A stretch of 64,000 bases of DNA, from the NCBI RefSeq assembly GCF_900096765.1, contig NZ_LT615228.1, forward strand, positions 1,122,669 to 1,186,668. Reading direction: 5' to 3'. This document shows positions 16,089-24,932 of the stretch, in pieces. How positions within the stretch are numbered: position 1 is the first letter of the stretch; each line of letters opens with the position of its first letter. A program made the position numbers and the translations under genes. The DNA is from Polynucleobacter necessarius. GTDB lineage: Bacteria; Pseudomonadota; Gammaproteobacteria; Burkholderiales; Burkholderiaceae. A model generated the notes under the pieces. That model had not been told where the DNA came from. It saw nothing but the letters and a program-made list of their open reading frames with translations, and searched no databases.

Positions 16089-17162
16089 ATGATTGTTTTA
16101 GGGATAGAAACTTCTTGTGACGAAACCGGAGTGGCTTTATACAACACAGAGCCCTTTGAGACCGGTAAACCTGCATTTTTAGGCATTCTAGGCCAGGGTT
16201 TGCACTCTCAGATCGCCATGCACCGGGACTATGGGGGTGTAGTTCCAGAACTAGCCTCTAGAGACCATATTCGGCGTGTGTTACCCCTTTTGGACCAATC
16301 TTTAGACCAATCTGGCCTCAAATTGGCCGATATCAATGCAGTCGCCTATACCCAAGGTCCTGGTTTAGCTGGCGCCCTTCTGGTTGGAAGTGCATTTGCA
16401 AAATCTCTAGCCCAGGGCCTCAATTTACCCTCCATTGGGGTGCATCACTTGGAGGGTCACCTACTTTCGCCGCTTTTAGGCCAATCTACCCCTCAATTTC
16501 CATTTATCGCCCTTTTGGTCTCCGGCGGACATACCCAGCTGATGAAAGTCTCCGGCATTGGCCAATACGAACTCTTAGGTGAAACCTTAGATGACGCAGC
16601 CGGCGAGGCATTTGATAAAACCGCTAAATTACTGGGGCTTGATTACCCAGGCGGGGCAGCCATTTCCAGGCTTGCAGAAAGAGGACGCCCCGGCATGTTT
16701 GATTTACCAAAACCAATGCTGCATTCAGGTGATTTAGATTTCTCTTTCTCTGGCTTAAAAACTGCTGTTCTCAATCAAGTGAAAAAGTTTGAAGGACAAA
16801 AAATGACTGATGCAAAGGCAGTCAGTCAATTTCATGCGGATTTAGCCAGAAGCTTTGTCGAATCGATTGTTGCTGTCCTAGTGAGCAAATCCAAAAAAGC
16901 ACTTAAGCAAACTGGCTGCAAACATTTGGTATTAGCCGGAGGTGTTGGAGCAAATACGCAACTGCGCAACTCCCTCAATGAAATTGCCTTGAAAAACCAT
17001 TTCCAAGTACATTACCCACCGCTTGAGCTATGCACTGATAACGGCGTCATGATTGCGTTTGCTGGTGCCCTGCGATTGCTAGCTAAAAATAATGGCTCCA
17101 CAACATCTGGAGCCTTTGATATCAAACCCCGTTGGGATTTGCAAAGCAACAACCTGAGTTAG
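16089..17162 (+). CDS. tsaD: tRNA N6-threonylcarbamoyladenosine transferase
   Basis: A 357-residue TsaD (YgjD/Kae1), which moves the threonylcarbamoyl group to A37 of ANN-decoding tRNAs with TsaB and TsaE. The ASKHA-fold start [15 protein letters not shown], the metal ligands H120 and H124 (HHLEGH), [27 protein letters not shown] and CTDNGVMIA (last metal Asp) are all present. A37 of the CAU tRNA nearby in this window would be one of its targets. Divergent from rpsU. Intact. Confidence 0.97.
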   Translation: MIVLGIETSCDETGVALYNTEPFETGKPAFLGILGQGLHSQIAMHRDYGGVVPELASRDHIRRVLPLLDQSLDQSGLKLADINAVAYTQGPGLAGALLVGSAFAKSLAQGLNLPSIGVHHLEGHLLSPLLGQSTPQFPFIALLVSGGHTQLMKVSGIGQYELLGETLDDAAGEAFDKTAKLLGLDYPGGAAISRLAERGRPGMFDLPKPMLHSGDLDFSFSGLKTAVLNQVKKFEGQKMTDAKAVSQFHADLARSFVESIVAVLVSKSKKALKQTGCKHLVLAGGVGANTQLRNSLNEIALKNHFQVHYPPLELCTDNGVMIAFAGALRLLAKNNGSTTSGAFDIKPRWDLQSNNLS

Positions 17163-17182
17163 CTTGCTTTAAATGTGTAAAT

Positions 17183-18010
17183 TCATTTTTGATGACTGAT
17201 GCGAGCAAATGCGCTGTGGTTATGGATGGACTCAAAGTTTTCTACTTCAACCACAAAAGATCCGATACGCTGATCGGCCTTAAGGCGCCCAGCTACATCA
17301 CGCACTAAATCTTCGGCAAACTTGGGGTTGCTATAAGAATGTTCAGTGACCCACTTTTCATCAGGGCGCTTGAGTAATCCCCATAACTCACTGGAGGCTT
17401 CACTCTCCGCTGCAGTGACCAAATCCTCTACCGTCATTTGGGTGCTTGAATCAAGTACCACTGTCATCGTGACATGTGAGCGTTGATTGTGCGCACCAAA
17501 TTCAGAAATCTCTTTTGAGCATGGGCACAAACTCATCACCGGTACTTGCGCACGCAAACCAAGTTCTACATCCGTGTTACCTGTTGCATTTTGCTTGGCA
17601 GTAGCCATCCAGGTGACTTCGTAATCCATCAAGCTTTCAACACCGGATACTGGCGCTGCTTTTTTTACAAAGTGGGTATAGGTAAATTGAATATGGCCTT
17701 CTTTTGCATCGAGCAATGGCAGCATCTCACGCACCAAAGCGACTACGGTAGTGCTATCAACAGCTTGATCTTGCTTTTGTAAGAGCGCCATGAAACGAGA
17801 CATATGTGTACCCTTCACATGGGCTGGTAATGCCACATCCATTTCAAAAGTACCAACAGAGGGAAAGTTTCCAGAAGCGCTTCGAATGGTCAGAGGATGA
17901 CGCACTCCACGAATACCCACTTGCTCAATTGGCAATGCGCGCTCATCCAATGAGGATTGCACATCGGGCATTGCGGAAGCTTTAAGGAAAGCGGGATTCA
18001 GATCGTTCAT
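17183..18010 (-). CDS. folE2: GTP cyclohydrolase FolE2
   Basis: A 275-residue GTP cyclohydrolase I of the metal-versatile FolE2 type (COG1469), the first step of tetrahydrofolate and queuosine precursor synthesis: GTP to 7,8-dihydroneopterin triphosphate. It has the tunnelling-fold segments HMSRFMALLQ, the catalytic Cys motif SLCPCSKEIS, AHNQRSHVT, and the C-terminal VEVENFESIHNHSAFA. ATG 18010 is chosen (AGAG precedes); a TTG six codons upstream is possible. It lies 25 bp downstream of dxs on the same strand. Intact. Confidence 0.92.
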   Translation of the reverse strand: MNDLNPAFLKASAMPDVQSSLDERALPIEQVGIRGVRHPLTIRSASGNFPSVGTFEMDVALPAHVKGTHMSRFMALLQKQDQAVDSTTVVALVREMLPLLDAKEGHIQFTYTHFVKKAAPVSGVESLMDYEVTWMATAKQNATGNTDVELGLRAQVPVMSLCPCSKEISEFGAHNQRSHVTMTVVLDSSTQMTVEDLVTAAESEASSELWGLLKRPDEKWVTEHSYSNPKFAEDLVRDVAGRLKADQRIGSFVVEVENFESIHNHSAFARISHQK

Positions 18011-18035
18011 CACTCTATTTTCAAGCAAAACGGGC

Positions 18036-19955
18036 TTATTTGCCCAGAACTACGAAATTTGTAGCTAAAACTGCTGGAAAACGCCGCTTTATGGAATTCG
18101 TAATACCTTCTGCATCTAAACCGCACTTGGTCATCAGCAAGCTGTAGTCACCATGCTCGATGAATTCATCAGGAAGACCTAACTGCAATAAGGACTTATT
18201 GATACCTATGCTTGAGAGCGCCTCAAGACATGCGCTACCCGCACCACCAGCTATCACACCATCCTCTATCGTGACAAGATAATCGTGACTCTCTGCCAAA
18301 GATTGAATCAAATCGATATCGAGTGGCTTAACAAAGCGCATATTGGCCACGCTTGCATCAATAGCATCGGCAACTTCTAATGCAGGATAAAGCAATGTTC
18401 CAAAAGCAAGAATCGCTACACGCTTACCAGCAGGTGCATTCGATTTACGACGAATCTCACCTTTTCCCAATGGCAAAGTACGCAACTCAGCTGAGGGAAT
18501 CGCTCCAATACCAGAGCCCCGTGGATAGCGGACTGTACTTGGGTGTGGTTGATGAAATGCAGTAGTTAACAAGTCTCGACACTCTGCCTCATCAGCAGGC
18601 GTCATCACCAACATGTTCGGAATGCAACGTAAGAAAGAGATATCGTAAGCGCCGGCATGTGTTGCGCCATCAGCACCGACCAAGCCAGCACGGTCTAAGG
18701 CAAACAGCACTGGCAAATCTTGTAGAGCGACATCATGAATCAGTTGATCGTACGCGCGCTGCAAGAAGGTTGAGTAAATCGCCACCACCGGCTTCATGCC
18801 TTCACATGTCATACCCGCTGCAAAAGTCACAGCATGTTGCTCGGCAATGCCAACATCGTAGTAGCGCTTAGGAAAGTTCTGCTCAAACTCCACTAAGCCT
18901 GAACCCTCACGCATCGCAGGCGTGATGCCAATCAGCAATGGATCAGCATGAGCCATATCGCACAACCACTCACCAAATACTTGTGTAAAGGTTTGTTTGC
19001 TAGCCGTCAGCTTTTTAACGCCTTCCTCAGGATTAAATTTACTAGGGCCGTGATAGAGGACTGGATCAGCCTCAGCAAGTTCGTAACCCTGGCCTTTTTT
19101 AGTAACAACGTGCAAGAACTGTGGGCCTCGACCTTCAATTGCTAGGCAGCGAACGTTTTGCAGCATAGGAATCAACGCATCTAAATCATGGCCATCAATA
19201 GGGCCAAAATAGTTAAAGCCAAATTCTTGGAAGATCGTTGATGGAGAAACCATACCCTTGGCATGATCCTCAAGGCGCTTTGCAAACTCTCGCAAAGGTG
19301 GCGCAATGGAGAGAACGCTATCAATCCCTTTTTTAGTTGCCGAATAAATATTGCCGCTTAGCAGTCTTGCTAAATGGCGATTGAGCGCTCCGACCGCTGG
19401 CGAGATCGACATGTCGTTGTCATTCAAGATCACTACCAGTGGTAGGTCATCATAGACACCAGCATTGTTCATCGCTTCAAAAGCCATACCACCAGTCATA
19501 GCGCTATCGCCAATCACGGCAACCGCAACTTGACGTTCGCCCTTGGTTTGAAAAGCGCGTGCCATGCCCATCGCGGCAGAAATACTCGTTGAGGAATGGC
19601 CTGTGCCAAAAGCATCAAATTCACTTTCAGCCCTGTGAGGAAAGCCTGATAAACCCTTGAACTGACGCAGAGTGCTCATGCGCTCTCGGCGACCAGTCAA
19701 AATCTTATGTGGGTAGCTCTGATGACCCACATCCCAGACGATGCGATCGCGTGGGGTATCGAATACGTAATGCAAAGCGATCGATAACTCCACCGTTCCT
19801 AAGTTCGAAGATAGGTGACCGCCTGTTTTAGAAACAGAATCTAAAACAAATTGGCGTAATTCATCCGCAAGAACTGGAAGCTCTTCGCGAGTGAGTTCTT
19901 TTAAATCATCAGGGGAGTTAATCGAATGTAAAGTCATTGAATCTAAATTTGTCAT
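18036..19955 (-). CDS. dxs: 1-deoxy-D-xylulose-5-phosphate synthase
   Basis: A 639-residue TPP enzyme that condenses pyruvate and glyceraldehyde-3-phosphate, the entry step of the MEP isoprenoid pathway. Seen: [51 protein letters not shown], the TPP motif [20 protein letters not shown] with [24 protein letters not shown] (catalytic Glu), and [15 protein letters not shown]. The TPP motif reads GDS where GDG is usual. It overlaps ispA by four bases (ATGA), a sign of translational coupling. ATG 19955 is used; ATG 19937 is an alternative. Intact. Confidence 0.97.
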   Translation of the reverse strand: MTNLDSMTLHSINSPDDLKELTREELPVLADELRQFVLDSVSKTGGHLSSNLGTVELSIALHYVFDTPRDRIVWDVGHQSYPHKILTGRRERMSTLRQFKGLSGFPHRAESEFDAFGTGHSSTSISAAMGMARAFQTKGERQVAVAVIGDSAMTGGMAFEAMNNAGVYDDLPLVVILNDNDMSISPAVGALNRHLARLLSGNIYSATKKGIDSVLSIAPPLREFAKRLEDHAKGMVSPSTIFQEFGFNYFGPIDGHDLDALIPMLQNVRCLAIEGRGPQFLHVVTKKGQGYELAEADPVLYHGPSKFNPEEGVKKLTASKQTFTQVFGEWLCDMAHADPLLIGITPAMREGSGLVEFEQNFPKRYYDVGIAEQHAVTFAAGMTCEGMKPVVAIYSTFLQRAYDQLIHDVALQDLPVLFALDRAGLVGADGATHAGAYDISFLRCIPNMLVMTPADEAECRDLLTTAFHQPHPSTVRYPRGSGIGAIPSAELRTLPLGKGEIRRKSNAPAGKRVAILAFGTLLYPALEVADAIDASVANMRFVKPLDIDLIQSLAESHDYLVTIEDGVIAGGAGSACLEALSSIGINKSLLQLGLPDEFIEHGDYSLLMTKCGLDAEGITNSIKRRFPAVLATNFVVLGK

Positions 19956-20845
19956 TTACCTCTATTGACAACCAATAGAGCTAAATCTTTCAAGGCCTGC
20001 GCTTTGCTACCAAAACCTTCTAAGCTTTTGATAGCGTTTCCCTGCAATTCTTTAGCTTGCTTTTGTGCATAATCTAAACCCATCAAGGTGACATAGGTTG
20101 ACTTGTTCGCCGCCGCGTCTTTACCTGCAGTTTTTCCAAGGGTTTGACTATCGGCGGTCGCATCCAGCACATCATCCACAATCTGAAAAGCCAAGCCTAG
20201 GGCTTTTGAATACTGCCCCAAATGAGCTAATTGTGCTTCGTTCAGGTTGGCCGCAATACCACCCAGCTCCACCGCACAGGAAAGCAAAGCGCCAGTCTTC
20301 ATCGCGTGCATAAGTTGTAAACCAGCAAGATCCAATTTTTTACCAACACTCTCTAAGTCAATGGCTTGGCCACCAGCCATACCGCGTGAGCCAGATGCCA
20401 TCGCTAAAGCAGTAATCATTTTCAAACGCATTTCTGCGGGAGCTGTTGCATTTGCAAGCACTTCGAATGCCCGCGTTTGTAGTGCATCACCAACCAGCAA
20501 GGCAGTTGCCTCATCAAAGGCTTTGTGTACAGTAGGTCTGCCACGCCGAAGATCATCATCATCCATACAGGGCAAATCATCATGCACCAATGAGTAGGCA
20601 TGAATACATTCAATCGCAACAGCAGCGGCGTCGAGAGTTTCGTCAGATGTCTGTTCTGCAAGCTGTCCTGCTGCATACACCAATAAAGGTCGAATCCGCT
20701 TACCACCGCCTTGAGCTGCATAACGCATTGCCTCATGCAAGCGCCAAGGATTCGTTTGCACAGAATCAAGCAAACGATCTAAAGCAGATTCGCATCGCTC
20801 AGAATGAGTACTGATCCACTCTTGAAATGAAACCGTAGCGCTCAA
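19952..20845 (-). CDS. ispA: Farnesyl diphosphate synthase-type polyprenyl synthase
   Basis: A 297-residue short-chain trans-prenyltransferase. It has [14 protein letters not shown], the first Asp-rich motif [34 protein letters not shown], and the second Asp-rich motif [23 protein letters not shown] (given in part). It elongates DMAPP with IPP to farnesyl diphosphate for quinones and undecaprenyl lipids. It starts at TTG 20845, with GAGG upstream, inside the end of xseB; the next Met is well inside the fold. In an operon xseB-ispA-dxs-folE2. Intact. Confidence 0.93.
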   Translation of the reverse strand: MSATVSFQEWISTHSERCESALDRLLDSVQTNPWRLHEAMRYAAQGGGKRIRPLLVYAAGQLAEQTSDETLDAAAVAIECIHAYSLVHDDLPCMDDDDLRRGRPTVHKAFDEATALLVGDALQTRAFEVLANATAPAEMRLKMITALAMASGSRGMAGGQAIDLESVGKKLDLAGLQLMHAMKTGALLSCAVELGGIAANLNEAQLAHLGQYSKALGLAFQIVDDVLDATADSQTLGKTAGKDAAANKSTYVTLMGLDYAQKQAKELQGNAIKSLEGFGSKAQALKDLALLVVNRGK

Positions 20846-20848
20846 TCT

Positions 20849-21081
20849 TTAAGCCTCAAATACTCGCACTTGCTGCTCAACTTGCGCAAGAACTCCTTGG
20901 CAATGTTTCAGCAATGCCGCACCGCGCTGATAAGCCAATAAGGTCTCTTCCAGGGAAAATTTGCCAGATTCCATATCAGAAATGAGCTTTTCAAGCTCCT
21001 TAATGGCCTGCTCATAGCGAAGATCTGGGTCGATCTGGACCTCAAGGCCTGGTTTTGACTCTCTGACTTCTTGGCTGGCAT
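20849..21081 (-). pseudogene. xseB: Exonuclease VII small subunit, frameshifted near the start
   Basis: The body LRYEQAIKELEKLISDMESG and LEETLLAYQRGAALLKHCQG is a clear XseB helical hairpin, ending at 20849. No start codon exists in that frame before an upstream stop. The natural start is ATG 21081, preceded by GAGGAAA at a good distance, reading MPAKKSES and then leaving frame. One A missing from the run at 21053-21056 (TTTT on the plus strand) would restore MPAKKSESQKPGLEVQIDPD. So XseB is likely not made as written. XseA is not in this window. Loss is tolerable in many bacteria; a homopolymer sequencing error is the alternative. Confidence 0.8.
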
Positions 21082-21241
21082 AAGCTAATTTCCTCTAATT
21101 CCCGTACGGATAGCCCTACATATTAAAGCGAGAACCCCTTCAGATGGGTATAATCCACCCCTTCCTTTCCAATATCGATCCGTCGATGGTTGGATTGGTT
21201 ATTCCGCTTAGCTTCGGCTGACGTTTTCGGGGGTGGGGAGA

Positions 21242-22348
21242 ATGACTAATCTGGCTACCGCGCAAAAGCTTGCGCCGTCCAATCTACAACTGCCGGTTTC
21301 GGCATATTTTGACGCTGACCTATATCAGCAGGAAATTGAACTGCTTTTTAAGCAGGGTCCCGGCTATGTAGGTCACGAACTCATGGTGCCAGAAGTTGGC
21401 TCCTATCAAACTCTTAGCGCTGAAAACGAAGGACGCATCCTCGTGCGTAACCAAGAGGGTATTGAACTGCTTTCCAATGTCTGCCGCCATCGCCAAGCAC
21501 TCATGCTGAATGGCAAAGGCAAGGCAGACAATATTGTTTGCCCACTGCATCGCTGGACTTATGACTTAGGTGGAAAATTATTAGGCGCGCCACACTTTGT
21601 GGATAAGCCTTGTTTAAATTTAGGTAAATCTCCACTACAAAATTGGCAAGGCCTCTTATTTGAGGGTCCACGAGACGTCAATACCGATCTTGCAAAACTT
21701 GGTGTTGCAAATGACCTCAAGTTTGACGACTATATGCTCGATCATGTTGAAGTACATGATTGCAATTACAACTGGAAAACATTCATCGAGGTTTACCTCG
21801 AGGACTACCACGTTGTTCCCTTTCACCCAGGCTTAGGTAAGTTTGTTTCATGCGAAGATTTGAATTGGGAATTCGGCGATTGGCATAGCGTGCAGACAGT
21901 TGGCATTCACAAAGATCTTCAAAAACCAGGCTCCCCAACCTATCGCAACTGGCATGAAGCGGTGCTACGCCAATTTGGCGGCAAAGCTCCGCGCCACGGA
22001 GCTATCTGGCTTACCTACTACCCCAATGTCATGGTGGAGTGGTATCCAGGCGTACTGTGCGTTTCCACACTTCATCCTATGGGTATCAATAAAACTCGCA
22101 ACATTGTGGAGTTTTATTACCCAGAAGAAATCGCTCTTTTTGAGCGTGAGTTTGTTGAAGCTGAACGTGCGGCGTATATGGAAACCTGCATCGAAGATGA
22201 TGAAATTGGTGAGCGCATGGATCAAGGTCGCGCAGCACTTTATGCACGCGGCATCAATGAAGTGGGTCCTTATCAAAGCCCTATGGAAGATGGTATGCAA
22301 CATTTTCATGAGTGGTATCGCCGCGTCATGAACTTTCAGGGCGCATAA
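21242..22348 (+). CDS. Rieske [2Fe-2S] ring-hydroxylating oxygenase alpha-subunit-like protein
   Basis: A 368-residue protein. The Rieske cluster motif CRHR...VCPLHRW gives Cys81, His83, Cys100 and His103. The C-terminal catalytic domain has the mononuclear-iron region NWKTFIEVYLEDYHVVPFH, with two His after Asp. This is the aromatic-ring-hydroxylating dioxygenase/oxygenase alpha fold. The substrate is unknown and no beta subunit, ferredoxin or reductase gene is adjacent (a ferredoxin reductase lies at 43.98 kb). ATG 21242 follows GGGGAG; a GTG three codons earlier is less likely. A TATAAT at 21149-21154 may be its -10 box. Intact. The next gene is a sulfurtransferase. Confidence 0.85.
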   Translation: MTNLATAQKLAPSNLQLPVSAYFDADLYQQEIELLFKQGPGYVGHELMVPEVGSYQTLSAENEGRILVRNQEGIELLSNVCRHRQALMLNGKGKADNIVCPLHRWTYDLGGKLLGAPHFVDKPCLNLGKSPLQNWQGLLFEGPRDVNTDLAKLGVANDLKFDDYMLDHVEVHDCNYNWKTFIEVYLEDYHVVPFHPGLGKFVSCEDLNWEFGDWHSVQTVGIHKDLQKPGSPTYRNWHEAVLRQFGGKAPRHGAIWLTYYPNVMVEWYPGVLCVSTLHPMGINKTRNIVEFYYPEEIALFEREFVEAERAAYMETCIEDDEIGERMDQGRAALYARGINEVGPYQSPMEDGMQHFHEWYRRVMNFQGA

Positions 22349-22393
22349 TCTTACTCATTCGTTCCCACGTCTTTCCACTAAAAAGGAAGCACC

Positions 22394-23224
22394 ATGACTC
22401 CTCTAATTTCCGCAAATCAGTTAGAAGAAATCATTAATAGCGGTGAGGAGGTCTTGTTGTGTGACTGTCGCTTTGATCTAGTCGATCCGCTATATGGCCA
22501 AAAAGCCTACGAAGAAAGTCATATTCCGGGCGCTATTTATGTGGACCTTGATCACGATCTATCGGGACCAAAAAATGGTGTCAATGGCAGACATCCTTTA
22601 CCTTCGCCAGAAGCTTGGGCAAAAACCAAAATCCGCCTAGGCATTACCCCCAACACCTTGGTCGTTGCTTACGATAAACAAGGTTCAGTGTATGCAAGTC
22701 GTCTGTGGTGGATGCTAAAAACAAGCGGTCACGCAAAAGTGCAAGTCCTTGATGGTGGACTAGATGCCTGGAATGGCCCCATGGGAACTGTTCCTCGCAA
22801 ACCAATCCCCAGCCCCCAAGCAATAGAACCAAGACCTTATGTTGGCCTGGTTTTAGTTGATGAAATGGTAAGTAATTTACAAACCAAGAAAAACACCATA
22901 ATTGACGCGCGCGCCAATGATCGCTTTCATGGTCAAAACGAAACCTTAGATCCCGTTGGCGGTCATATCCCTGGGGCTATAAATCGTTTCTTTAAAAACA
23001 ATCTCTCAGCGACAGCATTCAAACCAGCAGAGCAGCTCTTTAAAGATTTTGTGGAGTTATTGGGTCCCGTTAAGCCTGCTGATGTGATTCACCAATGCGG
23101 TTCGGGAGTGACGGCTTGCCACAACCTATTGGCTATGGAGCTTGCTGGTCTGAAAGGCTCACGCCTATATGCTGGCAGCTGGAGTGAGTGGTGCGCCGAT
23201 TCCAGCAGACCAGTGGAGCTCTAA
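22394..23224 (+). CDS. Two-domain rhodanese-type sulfurtransferase
   Basis: A 276-residue protein of two rhodanese domains. The N-terminal, inactive one starts LLCDCRFDLVDPLYGQ with SHIPGAIYVDLDHDLSG. The C-terminal, active one has IIDARANDRFHGQNE, GGHIPGAINRF and the catalytic loop QCGSGVTACHN with Cys235. The CGSGVTA loop is closer to 3-mercaptopyruvate sulfurtransferase (SseA) than to classical thiosulfate rhodanese (CRKGVTA), so either substrate is possible. It lies 45 bp after the Rieske gene, same strand. Converges with the ZIP gene (14 bp apart). Intact. Confidence 0.88.
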   Translation: MTPLISANQLEEIINSGEEVLLCDCRFDLVDPLYGQKAYEESHIPGAIYVDLDHDLSGPKNGVNGRHPLPSPEAWAKTKIRLGITPNTLVVAYDKQGSVYASRLWWMLKTSGHAKVQVLDGGLDAWNGPMGTVPRKPIPSPQAIEPRPYVGLVLVDEMVSNLQTKKNTIIDARANDRFHGQNETLDPVGGHIPGAINRFFKNNLSATAFKPAEQLFKDFVELLGPVKPADVIHQCGSGVTACHNLLAMELAGLKGSRLYAGSWSEWCADSSRPVEL

Positions 23225-23238
23225 TTTATTTCACCTAC

Positions 23239-24012
23239 CTAATGGAGCATTGAAAGTAGGATAACAAAACCTACACCACATGCAATTAATACTGTTTGAC
23301 GTAATGACTCGGCCCAGTGCGGACGACGGTGCATTTGTGGAATCAAATCGCTCACGGCAATATAAATAAAACTGCTAGCTGCGACGACTAGCAAGTAAGG
23401 CATAGCGGCGTGAGCGCGCTCTAAGAAGAAATAGGCCAAGACTCCACCCACCACTGCAGATAAGCCACAAATCAAGTTGTAGATCAAAGCACGGGTACGC
23501 GAGAAACCAGCATTGAGTAGAACAATGAAGTCTCCGATTTCCTGTGGAATCTCGTGGGCAATGATCGCAATCGCTGTAAAAATACCCACCTGGTAATCAG
23601 CCATAAATGCAGCAGCAATCAAAATGCCATCAACAAAATTATGAATACCATCCCCCACCAAAATCATCCAGCCGCTTCGACCAGCATTCTCAGCATCATG
23701 ACCATGATGGTGATGATGACCATCGCCTTCATGGTGGTGATCATGGCGTAGTAGAGCAATTTTTTCTAACAAGAAAAATCCAAATAAACCAGCTAGCAAT
23801 GTTGCAAATAAAAGTTGGGGGCGAGTGCCTGGGATATTAAAAGCTTCTGGCAAAGAGTGCAGCAGAGCAGTGGCAAGTAAGATGCCAACTGAAAAACTCA
23901 CCATATTGTTAACCATCTTGGACAACAAGGTCACAGAAAAACTCGCCGCGATGAGGACGCTAGTAACACCTGCTAAGGCAGTAATTAAGACAATACTCTG
24001 TAAGACAGCCAT
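23239..24012 (-). CDS. ZIP-family divalent metal transporter
   Basis: A 257-residue membrane protein with eight predicted helices and a cytoplasmic His-rich loop after the third helix (HDHHHEGDGHHHHHGHD, about residues 89-105). The ZIP signature helices are present: VGDGIHNFVDGILIAAAF (His, Asn, Asp metal site in helix IV) and AIIAHEIPQEIGDF (His-Glu in helix V). It imports zinc and/or related divalent cations into the cytoplasm. No Zur-box was identified. It is four bases downstream of the dienelactone-hydrolase-like gene, on the same strand. Intact. Confidence 0.9.
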   Translation of the reverse strand: MAVLQSIVLITALAGVTSVLIAASFSVTLLSKMVNNMVSFSVGILLATALLHSLPEAFNIPGTRPQLLFATLLAGLFGFFLLEKIALLRHDHHHEGDGHHHHHGHDAENAGRSGWMILVGDGIHNFVDGILIAAAFMADYQVGIFTAIAIIAHEIPQEIGDFIVLLNAGFSRTRALIYNLICGLSAVVGGVLAYFFLERAHAAMPYLLVVAASSFIYIAVSDLIPQMHRRPHWAESLRQTVLIACGVGFVILLSMLH

Positions 24013-24016
24013 GTAC

Positions 24017-24898
24017 TTAAACTACTCCGTTTTTCTTAAACCAAGCGAGACACTTTTCCCAACCATCTTTAGCGGGACCTTCGCGATAAGTGGCTCGATA
24101 GTCAGCATGAAAAGCATGAGGCGCATCTGGATAGACTTCAATCAGTGAGGCTTTGGCCGCAGGATTGATGGGCGCTACCTTTGCTAATGCAGCGCGCATC
24201 TGGTCAACGCTTTCCAATGAGATACCAGCATCAGCACCGTCATATAAACCAAGAACAGGAGCTTTTAAGTCAGCAGCAATATCCACTGGATGGCGCGGAT
24301 TACCCTCAGTTTTTTCATCAATCAAATGGCCATACCAAGCAACACCAGCTTTGACCTGAGGCAAGGTCGCTGATAGCCAAGTAATACGGCCGCCCCAACA
24401 GAACCCAGTAACGCCAACGCGCTTTAAGTCCCCACCATTTTTCCCGGCCCATGCGATGGCAGCCTGCAAGTCATTCATTACTTGTGCATCTGGGGTTTTA
24501 GCTACGACATTCGTCAGAATGTCTGCTACCGTACCGTAGGTGTTGGGATCGCCAGCGCGCACAAAGAATTCTGGGGCAATCGCCAGGTAACCCAGCTTGG
24601 CAAAACGTCTTGTGACATCTGCAATGTATTCATGGACCCCAAAAATTTCACTCACCACAATAATGACGGGCAAACTACCTTTCGCCTTCTCAGGACGCGA
24701 AACGTACGCTGGCAACTGAAAGCTACCAACAGGAATCATGACTTCACCAGCCTGAATTCCCTTAAAGTCTGTTTCAATAGCAGCAGCGATGACTGGCTCA
24801 GAAGCGGCCACAAAACCAATGCCCATTGCAGTGGCACCCATTACAGATGTCTTCATAAAATCTCTTCTACCCGCTTGCATTTTTACCTTAGTAGTCAT
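24017..24898 (-). CDS. Tat-exported dienelactone hydrolase family protein
   Basis: A 293-residue alpha/beta hydrolase. The N-terminus MTTKVKMQAGRRDFMKTS with a hydrophobic stretch is a twin-arginine signal. The catalytic triad of the DLH family appears as Cys in VTGFCWGGR, Asp in LGLYDGADAG and His in PDAPHAFHAD. VSEIFGVHEYIADVTRR is also typical (given in part). It would act in the periplasm; the substrate is unknown and is not necessarily dienelactone. ATG 24898 follows GGAGAC and starts the signal. It lies 34 bp after polA and just before the ZIP gene, same strand. Intact. Confidence 0.88.
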   Translation of the reverse strand: MTTKVKMQAGRRDFMKTSVMGATAMGIGFVAASEPVIAAAIETDFKGIQAGEVMIPVGSFQLPAYVSRPEKAKGSLPVIIVVSEIFGVHEYIADVTRRFAKLGYLAIAPEFFVRAGDPNTYGTVADILTNVVAKTPDAQVMNDLQAAIAWAGKNGGDLKRVGVTGFCWGGRITWLSATLPQVKAGVAWYGHLIDEKTEGNPRHPVDIAADLKAPVLGLYDGADAGISLESVDQMRAALAKVAPINPAAKASLIEVYPDAPHAFHADYRATYREGPAKDGWEKCLAWFKKNGVV

Positions 24899-24932
24899 TT
24901 TTTGTCTCCATGCGCCGATATTGAATAAAAGA

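Noticed and set aside
22644..22832. Short frames opposite the sulfurtransferase and many similar ones in essential genes
   Set aside because: They overlap strongly supported genes on the other strand and show no domain or ribosome binding site.
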